From Mollicutes bacterium Phil14 (GTDB lineage: Bacteria; Bacillota_I; Bacilli_A; ML615J-28; CAG-698): a stretch of DNA of 64,000 nucleotides. A program made the position numbers and the translations under genes. Where the stretch lies: assembly GCA_001940985.1 (NCBI GenBank), contig MSHB01000004.1:25523-89522 (forward strand). The letters run 5' to 3'. The notes under the pieces were generated by a model, which was given only the letters and a program-made list of their open reading frames with translations, had not been told where the DNA came from and ran no database searches. Numbering within the stretch: position 1 is the first letter of the stretch; each line of letters begins with the position of its first letter. Shown here one piece after another: positions 43,862 to 52,349 of the stretch.

Positions 43862-45498
43862 ATTTTACATATAATAGTTTAATTGATGTCAATAAAAAAA
43901 CTATAGATAATATTAGTCTCAAAATTGAAAGAGGAGATTTTGTTATTCTATGTGGTGAGTCTGGTTCAGGAAAAACTACTTTGTTGAAGTTGATAAAAAA
44001 AGAATTACGACCAATAGGTAAAACGGAAGGTAGAATCACATTAAAAGAAATTGATGTTGAAAAAATTGATAATTTGACTTCTGCTAAATCAATAGGATTT
44101 GTTATGCAAGATCCTAATACTCAAATTGTCACTGACAAAGTTTGGCACGAATTAGCATTTGGTCTTGAGAACCTTGGTGAAGATAAAGGCGTAATCAGAA
44201 GAAGAGTAGCTGAAATTTCTGGTTATTTTGGTATATCTAATTGGTATCGTAAGGATACTTCAATATTATCTGGTGGGGAAAAACAACTATTGAATTTAGC
44301 TTCAATTATGGTTATGAAACCTGATATATTATTATTAGATGAACCTACTAGTCAATTAGATCCTATTTCAGCAACTTTATTTTTAAATAGTGTTAGAAAA
44401 ATTAATCAAGATTTAGGAATAACTGTTATATTAGTTGAACATAATCTTGAAGAGATATATTCATATGCTAATAAAATAGTTGTGCTTGAAAAAGGTAAAG
44501 TACTATATAATGATACTCCAAAAAATGTTGGAAAAATGCTATTAGATAAAGTTGATGATAAGATGCTTTATGAATTGCCATCAGCAGTTAGAATATATAA
44601 TAAACTTAATGTGAATGATGAATGTCCACTTACAGTTAATGATGCTAAGAAGTTTATTATTAGAAATTTTGAAAACGAGATTAAAACTTTGGAAAATAAA
44701 AATAGTTTTATTAAGAAAGAAATTGCTATTGAATTAAATGAAGCATATTTCAGATATGAAAAAGATTCTGCTAATATCTTAAATGGATTGGATTTAAAAA
44801 TTTATAAGGGTGAGGTTTGTTGTATTGTTGGACCAAATGGTTGTGGAAAAAGCACTCTTTTAAAAATAATTAACGGATTATTGCAAACAAATAGCGGAAA
44901 GATTAAAATTTTTGGTGAAAAATTAAAAAAATCCAATGCTAAAATTTCAACATTACCTCAAAATCCTAGGTCTTTATTCATTAGCGAAAGTGTTTATGAC
45001 GAATTAGTTGAGCTTTGTTCCTTATTAGGAATAAAAAATCATGATGAAGTAATTAAAAAAATTTCAAATGAATTAAAAATTGAAACGTTATTTGAAACAC
45101 ATCCATATGATTTAAGTGGTGGTGAAGCCCAAAAAGTAGCATTAGCTAAAATTTTATTAATGGACCCTGATATCATTTTGTTAGATGAACCAACAAAAGG
45201 ATTAGATACTTATTCAAAAATGATGATTAGTGATATATTAAAAGGATTAAAAGAAAAAGGAAAAACTATAGTTATTGTTACTCATGATATTGAATTTGCT
45301 GGGCTTTATGCTGATAGATGTGCAATGTTTTTTGATGGTCAAATTGTATCAATAGATAATAGAATTGATTTCTTTGCTCATAATGATTATTATACAACAT
45401 GCGCTAGCCGTATTAGTAGACCATATTATAGTAATGCTATTACTGTTGATATGGTGGTAGAACTATGTAATATGAACAAAAGGAAACAATATGAATAG
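43834..45498 (+). CDS. ecfA: Fused ECF ATPase (EcfA-EcfA')
   Basis: 554 residues with two complete ABC ATPase domains in one chain. First: GESGSGKTT, LSGGEKQ, DILLLDEPTSQLDP and EHN. Second (from about 300): GPNGCGKST, LSGGEAQ, DIILLDEPTKGLDT and THD. In most Bacillota these are two genes (ecfA1, ecfA2); here they are fused. AAAGGAAAAC precedes ATG within ecfT, and the S gene overlaps its stop by 8 bases, so this is a dedicated single-operon transporter. Confidence 0.95.
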   Translation: MALLEIEKLNFTYNSLIDVNKKTIDNISLKIERGDFVILCGESGSGKTTLLKLIKKELRPIGKTEGRITLKEIDVEKIDNLTSAKSIGFVMQDPNTQIVTDKVWHELAFGLENLGEDKGVIRRRVAEISGYFGISNWYRKDTSILSGGEKQLLNLASIMVMKPDILLLDEPTSQLDPISATLFLNSVRKINQDLGITVILVEHNLEEIYSYANKIVVLEKGKVLYNDTPKNVGKMLLDKVDDKMLYELPSAVRIYNKLNVNDECPLTVNDAKKFIIRNFENEIKTLENKNSFIKKEIAIELNEAYFRYEKDSANILNGLDLKIYKGEVCCIVGPNGCGKSTLLKIINGLLQTNSGKIKIFGEKLKKSNAKISTLPQNPRSLFISESVYDELVELCSLLGIKNHDEVIKKISNELKIETLFETHPYDLSGGEAQKVALAKILLMDPDIILLDEPTKGLDTYSKMMISDILKGLKEKGKTIVIVTHDIEFAGLYADRCAMFFDGQIVSIDNRIDFFAHNDYYTTCASRISRPYYSNAITVDMVVELCNMNKRKQYE

Positions 45499-46237
45499 TA
45501 CTAGTAAAAAGGATAATAGAAATTATCGTTTATTTATAAACATTATTGTTAATGTTTTGGTTTATTTTATTCTAATACCACTTTTGATTTTTTTAAGTAC
45601 AAAAACTAAACGTTATTATGTAATATCTATGATTATTGCTTGTTTATGTTGTGTTCCTCATTTTGTAAAGTTTGAAAATAGCGAAACTAATGCTACTGAA
45701 TTAGTTATTATAGCGACAATGACAGCAATTTCAATTGTTGGAAGATTGATTTTTGCTTCTTTCCCTTCATTTAAACCAGTCACAGCAATAGTAATAATTA
45801 CTGGAATAGCATTTGGTAGAGAGGCAGGTTTCATATCTGGATGTATGACTGCTTTAATAAGTAATATATTTTTTGGGCAAGGACCTTGGACAGTATTTCA
45901 AATGTATACTTGGGGAATTATTGGATATATATCTGGTATATTATATAAAAATTTAGGGGATAAAAAACCAAATTTAGTTATACTTGCTATTATTGGAGCT
46001 ATAAGTGGGGTAGTGTATTCTTTGCTAATGGATGTTTTTACTACTATTTCAATGGATAAAGAATTTACTATTCGTAGATATCTATACTTTGTTGGTAATA
46101 GCTTTTCGGTTATGATTATTTATGTTATATCAAATGTGATATTTTTAGTTGTTTTAGCTAGGCCAATTTTAGTTAAAATAAATAGAATTAAAAAAAAGTA
46201 TGGCGCTTTCAATAAAAAAAGATGTAAAAACATATAA
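45491..46237 (+). CDS. ECF S component, probable cobalamin (CbrT-like)
   Basis: 248-residue S subunit: two extra N-terminal hydrophobic segments, then the six-helix core with TAISIVGRLIFASFPSFKPVTAI, IAFGREAGFISGCMTAL and FFGQGPWTVFQMYTWG. This GPWTxFQM pattern is seen in S components placed with B12 riboswitches. With the cobalamin riboswitch upstream, B12 (or a precursor) uptake is the best guess. AAAGGAAACAAT precedes ATG, overlapping ecfA. Confidence 0.82.
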   Translation: MNSTSKKDNRNYRLFINIIVNVLVYFILIPLLIFLSTKTKRYYVISMIIACLCCVPHFVKFENSETNATELVIIATMTAISIVGRLIFASFPSFKPVTAIVIITGIAFGREAGFISGCMTALISNIFFGQGPWTVFQMYTWGIIGYISGILYKNLGDKKPNLVILAIIGAISGVVYSLLMDVFTTISMDKEFTIRRYLYFVGNSFSVMIIYVISNVIFLVVLARPILVKINRIKKKYGAFNKKRCKNI

Positions 46238-46281
46238 AAATATAAAAAATGTGGTATAATATACCAAAAGGAGTGATTAAT

Positions 46282-47649
46282 ATGTATGCAAAGAATGCAT
46301 GGAAGAAATATTCTCAAGAACAATTAAATGAAGTAATGGCATTTAATGAAAATTATAAAAAATTCATTAGTGTTGGTAAAACAGAAAGGGCATGCGTAAA
46401 AGAAGCCGTTAAATTAGCTAAGGAAAAAGGATTTAAGGATATTAAAGAATATAAATCTTTAAAACCAGGAGATTTAGTATATGCTACTAATAAAGGCAAA
46501 AATGTGGCATTATTTGTAATTGGAGATAAACCAATTGAAGAAGGCTTAAGAGTTTTAGGTGCTCACATTGATTCTCCACGCCTTGATGTTAAACAAAACC
46601 CTTTATATGAAAGTAATGGATTTGCTTTGTTAGACACTCACTATTATGGTGGTATTAAGAAATATCAATGGGTAACTATTCCTCTAGCTATTCATGGTGT
46701 AGTTTGTAAAAAAGATGGTAGTAGTGTTGATGTAGTTATTGGTGAAGATTCTAATGATCCGATTGTTGGAATAAGTGATTTATTAATCCATTTATCTGGT
46801 GAACAAATGCAAAAAACTGCTGCTAAGGTTATTGAAGGTGAAGCACTAGATGTTACTTTAGGAAATATGCCGCTTCCAGAAGAAGAAAAAGATGCTGTTA
46901 AAGCTAATATTTTAAAACTTTTAAAAGAAAAATATAATTTCGAAGAAGAAGATTTTTTAAGTGCTGAATTTGAAATAGTTCCTGCTGGCGAAGCTCGTGA
47001 TTATGGTTTAGATAGAAGTATGATTGCTGGATATGGACATGATGATAGAGTATGTGCATATACTTCATTGATGGCAGTTTTAGATACACCAAAATCACCT
47101 TATACTACTTGTGCAATATTAGTAGACAAAGAGGAAGTTGGTTCTATTGGAGCAACTGGAGCACAATCAAAATTCTTTGAAAATGTAATTGCTGAATTAG
47201 TTAACCTTACTACAGATTATAGTGAACTTAAGGTTCGTCATGCTATGGAAAACACTAAGATGTTATCTAGTGATGTTTCTGCTGGCTTTGATCCACTATT
47301 TGCTGGTGTTAACGATGCTAAAAACTCTGCGTATTTAGGAAATGGTATATGTTTTAATAAATACACTGGTGCCCGTGGTAAGAGTGGATGCAATGATGCA
47401 ATGCCTGAATATTTCGCTGAAATAAGAAAAGTAATGGATGAAAATGATATTAATTATCAAACTGCTGAACTTGGAAAAGTAGACCAAGGTGGTGGTGGCA
47501 CAATTGCTTATATTTTAGGAAATTATAATATGAACGTTATTGATGCTGGTATTGCTGTTCTTAATATGCATGCACCTATGGAAATTGTTTCTAAAGCTGA
47601 TGTTTATGAAGCATATTGTGCATATAAAGCATTTATCAATAAACTTTAA
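46282..47649 (+). CDS. M18 family aminopeptidase
   Basis: 455-residue cytosolic zinc aminopeptidase (aspartyl-aminopeptidase family, tetrahedral TET-like assembly). GAHIDSPRLDVK provides the first metal His and Asp, DTHYYGGIKKYQW follows, DDRVCAYTSLMA gives the bridging Asp, VDKEEVGSIGATGAQS the catalytic Glu pair, and LSSDVSAGFDP the late ligand. ATG 46282 has AAAGGAGTGATTAAT upstream and a TATAAT (46255-46260) before it. Followed by a terminator. Confidence 0.94.
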   Translation: MYAKNAWKKYSQEQLNEVMAFNENYKKFISVGKTERACVKEAVKLAKEKGFKDIKEYKSLKPGDLVYATNKGKNVALFVIGDKPIEEGLRVLGAHIDSPRLDVKQNPLYESNGFALLDTHYYGGIKKYQWVTIPLAIHGVVCKKDGSSVDVVIGEDSNDPIVGISDLLIHLSGEQMQKTAAKVIEGEALDVTLGNMPLPEEEKDAVKANILKLLKEKYNFEEEDFLSAEFEIVPAGEARDYGLDRSMIAGYGHDDRVCAYTSLMAVLDTPKSPYTTCAILVDKEEVGSIGATGAQSKFFENVIAELVNLTTDYSELKVRHAMENTKMLSSDVSAGFDPLFAGVNDAKNSAYLGNGICFNKYTGARGKSGCNDAMPEYFAEIRKVMDENDINYQTAELGKVDQGGGGTIAYILGNYNMNVIDAGIAVLNMHAPMEIVSKADVYEAYCAYKAFINKL

Positions 47650-47657
47650 AATATATT

Positions 47658-47702
47658 CCTTACATATTTATGTATGCTTTACATAATATGTAAGGTTTTT
47701 TA
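47658..47702 (+). terminator. Terminator after M18 aminopeptidase gene
   Basis: CCTTACATATT pairs with AATATGTAAGG, then seven T. Confidence 0.92.
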
Positions 47703-47710
47703 ATATAAAA

Positions 47711-47739
47711 TTGTTTTTTTATTAATTTCATGTTATAAT
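47711..47739 (+). promoter_or_regulatory. Promoter of the phosphoesterase operon
   Basis: TTGTTT (47711-47716) and TATAAT (47734-47739), 17-base spacing. Confidence 0.75.
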
Positions 47740-47766
47740 AGAGTGTAATCGTTTGCGGAGGTATAT

Positions 47767-50022
47767 ATGAAAAGTATTATTAAAAAGATTTTATTGCTTT
47801 CTGTAATATCAATCTTTGTTCTTGCGATTTTTGGTAACGTTAATGTAAACGCTGATGCTAGCGATGTTATCCGAACTATTTTTACAAATCCTGGTGAAAA
47901 TTCAAATTCAGAAATTAGAATTAATTACCATATTGATTTAGAAAAAAGTGGATCATATGTTATTTATACTGAAAAAGATGACAGTGATTGGATTAATTCT
48001 ACAAAGGTTATGGCAGAAGAAATTGAAAATAACGCTTTTGCACAATTGAATGGTAGCGGTGAGAAGTTTAAACAATGTGGTGCTGTTTTGTCTAATTTAA
48101 AACCTGGCACTAACTATATGTATAAAGTTTGCTTAGACAATTATGAAAGCACAGTTCATTATTTTAAAACTGGTGAACAATATTTTAGTTTTTTATGGAC
48201 AAGTGATTTTCATACTTACTATGATAATGGAAGTAGATTAAAAAATGCTACTGCAACTATTGAAGAAGCAATTAAAATGAATGGTGGAGTTGACTTTGTA
48301 TTATCTACTGGTGACACTATCGCGCATGGTGGAACTTATAAATGGTGGAATCAATTATCAACAGCTTCTTGGATTAATAATTATATGTTTGCTGATACAT
48401 TGGGTAATCATGACTGGATGACTAGCAAGGGTACAACTGTAGCCTTAGGTGCTTCACATGTATTTTTTGGTGCTAATCATAATAATCCAAAAAACGGTTA
48501 TGAAAGTCAAGAAAATATTTGTTATTATTTCTATTATGGTGATGCAATTTTCATTTGTTTAAATACTGAAGAATTTACTGATGCACAATATAATTGGTGT
48601 GAAGAAGTATTAAAGAATAGTGAAGCACAATATAAATTTATCTTCCAACACTATCAAATGTTTAACAAAAGTGGTAGTTTCAATTCTACAGGTTATACAA
48701 GATGGCATAAATTATGTGATAAATATGATGTAGATATTGCTTTTTCTGGGAATTCTCATGTTTATTTACGTAGCAAATCAATTTATCAAGGTAAATTAAG
48801 CAATGATAAATCAAAAGAAACTGTTTATATGGTTGCCCCATCTAGTGATGGTGAAAGAGGAGAAGCTTTAGTTCCTATTACATCAAATTCTGAATTGGTT
48901 GCCAAAAGTTGGGCAGATAAGAATTCAGTTGCAACTAGTGTAGTTAATGTAAGAGAAAATAATATAACTATTAAATTAATTAATAAAGGCGGAGAGATTT
49001 TAGATACTGTCACGATTCCAGCAAAACGAGGAACTTCTAATAGAATAACTAAAGATATTTCTGGAATAGATAAGAAATCTTTAGAACCTAGTTTTAAAAT
49101 GAGTATTAATGGTGCAGATTTAACAAAACCATATTTCAATTATGCAAAAGAAGCATTTGTGGCTGTTAAAAAGGTTAGCATAAAAGATAAAAATGATGGT
49201 AATGTTTATTATTTAGGCCCACTTGAAGAAGGTAGGGGCAAATTTAAATTAGATAATTTCCCTGTTAATAAATTGCTAAATCTTGAGATAGAGGTAACTT
49301 ATTGGGATAATGAAGTATATAAATTTGAACAAGAATTTTTAAATAGAAAAAGTTTTGGAACAATCGATAGTTTTAAAATTGATAGTGTAACAGACAATGA
49401 TTTAATTTTATCTTGGAATGCAAGTTTGAAAGCTGAAGAAGTAAAAGAACTAAATATATTAATTAATGGAAAAGTAGTAAAAACTATTGCTATTAACGAA
49501 AAAAAGGCAACTATTTCATTAACTGATTTAGAAGCAGGAAAAGATAATGAAATTAGTTTAATGTTAATTGATACTGAAAATAATGAAATTGTTACTTTGA
49601 AATTAAATTATTTGTATAAAGATAAAATAGTGTTGTCAGATTTAACTATTAAAAATGTATCTAAAGATAGTTTTGATATTGGAGATACTATTCAACTTGA
49701 AGTTATAAAAAATCCTCTTGAAGCTAGTGATGAAATTGAATGGATTAGTAGCGATGAAAGTATTGCCACTGTAAACAATGGTTTAGTTAAATTTATAAAA
49801 GAAGGAAAAGTTACTATCACTGTTAGATCAAAATTGGATAATAGTATCAAGGGCACTATCGAATTAGAAGCTGTTAAGAAAGAATTACCGCCTGATGTAG
49901 ATCCAACTCCTACACCAGAACCAAAACCAAGTGGTTGTAACTCTGGAAGTTTTCAATTCGTATGGTACACTTTAAGTCTTTTAGGTTTAGTCATAGTACT
50001 TAAAAAACGTTTTGTTAAATAG
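47767..50022 (+). CDS. Secreted metallophosphoesterase with BIG2 domain and C-terminal anchor
   Basis: 751 residues. Signal peptide 1-31 ending near NVNADA. Residues ~35-140 form the beta-sandwich that precedes purple-acid-phosphatase-type enzymes; 140-360 is the metallophosphoesterase with SDFHTY, STGDTIAHGG, LGNHDWM, FQHYQMF and SGNSHVY. Around 620-700 is a bacterial Ig (BIG2) repeat (IEWISSDESIATVNNG). The end has a Pro-rich spacer, SGCNSGS, one hydrophobic helix and KKRFVK, a tripartite tail without LPXTG. A cell-surface phosphatase is likely; the substrate is unknown. Confidence 0.85.
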   Translation: MKSIIKKILLLSVISIFVLAIFGNVNVNADASDVIRTIFTNPGENSNSEIRINYHIDLEKSGSYVIYTEKDDSDWINSTKVMAEEIENNAFAQLNGSGEKFKQCGAVLSNLKPGTNYMYKVCLDNYESTVHYFKTGEQYFSFLWTSDFHTYYDNGSRLKNATATIEEAIKMNGGVDFVLSTGDTIAHGGTYKWWNQLSTASWINNYMFADTLGNHDWMTSKGTTVALGASHVFFGANHNNPKNGYESQENICYYFYYGDAIFICLNTEEFTDAQYNWCEEVLKNSEAQYKFIFQHYQMFNKSGSFNSTGYTRWHKLCDKYDVDIAFSGNSHVYLRSKSIYQGKLSNDKSKETVYMVAPSSDGERGEALVPITSNSELVAKSWADKNSVATSVVNVRENNITIKLINKGGEILDTVTIPAKRGTSNRITKDISGIDKKSLEPSFKMSINGADLTKPYFNYAKEAFVAVKKVSIKDKNDGNVYYLGPLEEGRGKFKLDNFPVNKLLNLEIEVTYWDNEVYKFEQEFLNRKSFGTIDSFKIDSVTDNDLILSWNASLKAEEVKELNILINGKVVKTIAINEKKATISLTDLEAGKDNEISLMLIDTENNEIVTLKLNYLYKDKIVLSDLTIKNVSKDSFDIGDTIQLEVIKNPLEASDEIEWISSDESIATVNNGLVKFIKEGKVTITVRSKLDNSIKGTIELEAVKKELPPDVDPTPTPEPKPSGCNSGSFQFVWYTLSLLGLVIVLKKRFVK

Positions 50023-50031
50023 TTATTAATT

Positions 50032-51234
50032 ATGATGAAAAAAGATATATTCAAAAAAGTATTAAAATATCTTTGTCCTGTTCTAACAACATTATTTGGG
50101 ATTTTGTTTATTGTTTTATTTATACCTTCATCTAAGAAGGTGTACAATGAAAGATTTTTTGTTGATATAGACCCAACTACGATAAACAAAGTTAAAGTCG
50201 TTGAGATTGTTGATAAATTCACAGATAAAACATATTTTGGAGATGAAGCTACTTTTTATATATATCGCTGTATAGTCAAAAAAAGTGAAGAATTGGAAAA
50301 AGGCAGCGAAATTTTAGTAGTTCAATCAATTACAGAACTTGAAGAAAATAAATATATTAGTGCAAAAGTTGGAAATACCATTTATGTTAGCCATGCTACT
50401 AAATGGAGTGTGACTGGCGGTTATGATGTCAATTGGGAGTTTATTGGTTCATCATTTGCCTTTGACAGAGTAGGCGTAACTTTTATATTAATGATTGTTT
50501 TTGTTTTAGTAATCATTACGTTTTCAAAACTTCAAGGTATTTATACAATAGTGGCCTTAGGACTTTCCATTGCGAGTATTTTTATAGTGTTTATACCTAA
50601 AGTTCTTTTAGGACATAATATATATGTTTGGACATTCATTATATCCACATATATTGTAATTATAACGCTATTATTAGTAATAGGTGTAAATTATAAAGCT
50701 CTAAGTGCTTTTATTGGATGCTTTGGTGGAATCTTTGTGATAGCCATTCTAACTATTGTTATTCAAAAGGTTTTTGCTTTAACTGGCAATTATGATGAAA
50801 CTACATATGAACTTGATCTATTGGTTAAGGATACTTATAGTGTTACTTTAGATTTACGCTCACTTATATTTGCATCAATTACACTAGGTTCAATTGGTGC
50901 ACTATTAGATGTAGCAATATCGTTATCATCTTCTTTATATGAAGTGTCTTCTAAAGAAACAAACATAAAAAAAATTATAAAATCTGGTTTTACTATAGGT
51001 AAAGATATGTTAGGTACTATGACAAACACCTTAATATTAGCATATCTAGGTAGCTCTTTACCAATAGTTTTATTTACAATTTTATTTTCAAATTTTGAAG
51101 CTATTTTGCGATTAGAGATGATTACTATTGAATTGATTCAATCTATTGTTGGAACATTAGGAATGCTTTCAGCAATACCAATTGTTTCTGTTTTTTGTGG
51201 CTTTATTTATAATAAAAATTTTAAAATAGAATAA
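50032..51234 (+). CDS. YibE/F family membrane protein
   Basis: 400 residues with one N-terminal helix, an extracytoplasmic domain of about 130 residues, then about seven membrane helices. GVTFILMIVFVLVIITF, FASITLGSIGALLDVAIS and the late DMLGTMTNTLILAYLGSSLP are the YibE/F core motifs. Function of the family is unknown. No good ribosome site is visible before ATG, which lies 10 bases after the phosphoesterase stop; translation may be coupled. Confidence 0.88.
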   Translation: MMKKDIFKKVLKYLCPVLTTLFGILFIVLFIPSSKKVYNERFFVDIDPTTINKVKVVEIVDKFTDKTYFGDEATFYIYRCIVKKSEELEKGSEILVVQSITELEENKYISAKVGNTIYVSHATKWSVTGGYDVNWEFIGSSFAFDRVGVTFILMIVFVLVIITFSKLQGIYTIVALGLSIASIFIVFIPKVLLGHNIYVWTFIISTYIVIITLLLVIGVNYKALSAFIGCFGGIFVIAILTIVIQKVFALTGNYDETTYELDLLVKDTYSVTLDLRSLIFASITLGSIGALLDVAISLSSSLYEVSSKETNIKKIIKSGFTIGKDMLGTMTNTLILAYLGSSLPIVLFTILFSNFEAILRLEMITIELIQSIVGTLGMLSAIPIVSVFCGFIYNKNFKIE

Positions 51235-51273
51235 AATAAAAATATAAGTTAATAATTATTTCGGAGGTGTGCA

Positions 51274-52116
51274 ATGGAAAAAAGTAATAAAAGAATTTTT
51301 AAGTTTGTGTTTTTATTGTTACTTGCATTTTTATCTATTATTGCTGTAGGCTGTGGAAACAAAAGCAATGGCAGCGATTATCCTAATGATGATGAAAATG
51401 GGGAAATTAACGAAGAAACTAATAGAAAAATTTATTATAATGTTAATTACACTATAAAAAATAGACATATTGATAAAACTATAGCTACAATCGGCCAAAA
51501 GGTTAAAGAATATAATGGTTATATTGATAATTCATATGAAAAAGATAATTATGCTAATTATGTGTATAGAATTCCAAGTGATAAGTTAAATGATTTTATG
51601 AACTATATGAGCACAATTGGTAGCGTTATAGATAAAAGTTTTAGTTCTAATGATATAACTATTAAATATTCTTATACTACTGAAAGGCTAAATACTTTAT
51701 ATGCATCAAAAGAAGCATATCTAGTTTTACTAACAAGAGAAGGCTTGACAATGGATGAAATAATAAGTATTAAAAGCAAGATTGAAGAAATTGATACTGA
51801 AATAAGAACATTAGAAAGAACAAAAGCTGATTATGATAATTTATTAGATTATAGTACTGTTACAATTGTGTATAGAACATCTAATAAGATTAAAGCAAGT
51901 TTTCTAAAAGATTATGTTCAATATTTAAGAGACTTTGTTGTTGGATTATTCAAGTTTATAATGTATGCTTTACCATTTGGTATAGTTGGTGGTGGAGTAG
52001 CAATATTAATATACTTTTTACAAGAAAAATCTAGAAAGAAAAGAATTGCTGAAAGACAACAAAGATTCATAAATAATTCTAATAATAATTCAAATAGTAA
52101 TGAAAATAAAAAATAA
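51274..52116 (+). CDS. DUF4349 lipoprotein
   Basis: 280 residues. Lipobox at IAVGC with Cys27. Residues ~50-210 match DUF4349: repeated YRIPSDKLNDFMNYMSTIG, a coiled middle (KSKIEEIDTEIRTLERTKAD) and DYSTVTIVYRTS. One membrane helix (about 228-250) and a cytoplasmic basic, Asn-rich tail follow. So the protein is held by lipid and by a helix. TCGGAGGTGTGCA precedes ATG, and it may be co-transcribed with the YibE/F gene. Function unknown. Confidence 0.88.
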   Translation: MEKSNKRIFKFVFLLLLAFLSIIAVGCGNKSNGSDYPNDDENGEINEETNRKIYYNVNYTIKNRHIDKTIATIGQKVKEYNGYIDNSYEKDNYANYVYRIPSDKLNDFMNYMSTIGSVIDKSFSSNDITIKYSYTTERLNTLYASKEAYLVLLTREGLTMDEIISIKSKIEEIDTEIRTLERTKADYDNLLDYSTVTIVYRTSNKIKASFLKDYVQYLRDFVVGLFKFIMYALPFGIVGGGVAILIYFLQEKSRKKRIAERQQRFINNSNNNSNSNENKK

Positions 52117-52157
52117 AGTGTGTACGTTTTCTTAATGAATATAATAAATGATTGTGG

Positions 52158-52284
52158 TATAATATTTACTGTTAAGCATATGGTGGAGTCTGTCATAAAA
52201 CTATTTATATCTTTGATAGTTTTATTATGCTTGAAGTTATAGTTGTACTATATCTAGTTGGCAGAGCGAAAGTTCTGCCTTTTA
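52158..52284 (+). promoter_or_regulatory. Promoter and structured leader upstream of pyk
   Basis: TATAAT at 52158-52163, then a ~180-base leader. Helix 1: outer AAGCATA (52174-52180) with TATGCTT (52226-52232) and inner TAAAACTA (52196-52203) with TAGTTTTA (52217-52224), leaving a 15-base bulge on the 5' side only. Helix 2: 52235-52243 with 52247-52255, one mismatch. Helix 3: GGCAGA (52260-52265) with TCTGCC (52274-52279) then TTTT, terminator-like but with a short T run. The pyk start is 66 bases beyond. No known riboswitch class was recognised. Confidence 0.5.
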
Positions 52285-52349
52285 AATTAGAATATAACTA
52301 CCTTCCCACACATGTTTATAATAAGTTTATAAACTAATTGGAGGAAATT

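Noticed and set aside
46253..46265. GGTATAATATACC near-palindrome as an operator before the M18 gene
   Set aside because: It is essentially the -10 box in AT-rich DNA; only the GGT/ACC ends are informative, too little to claim a binding site.
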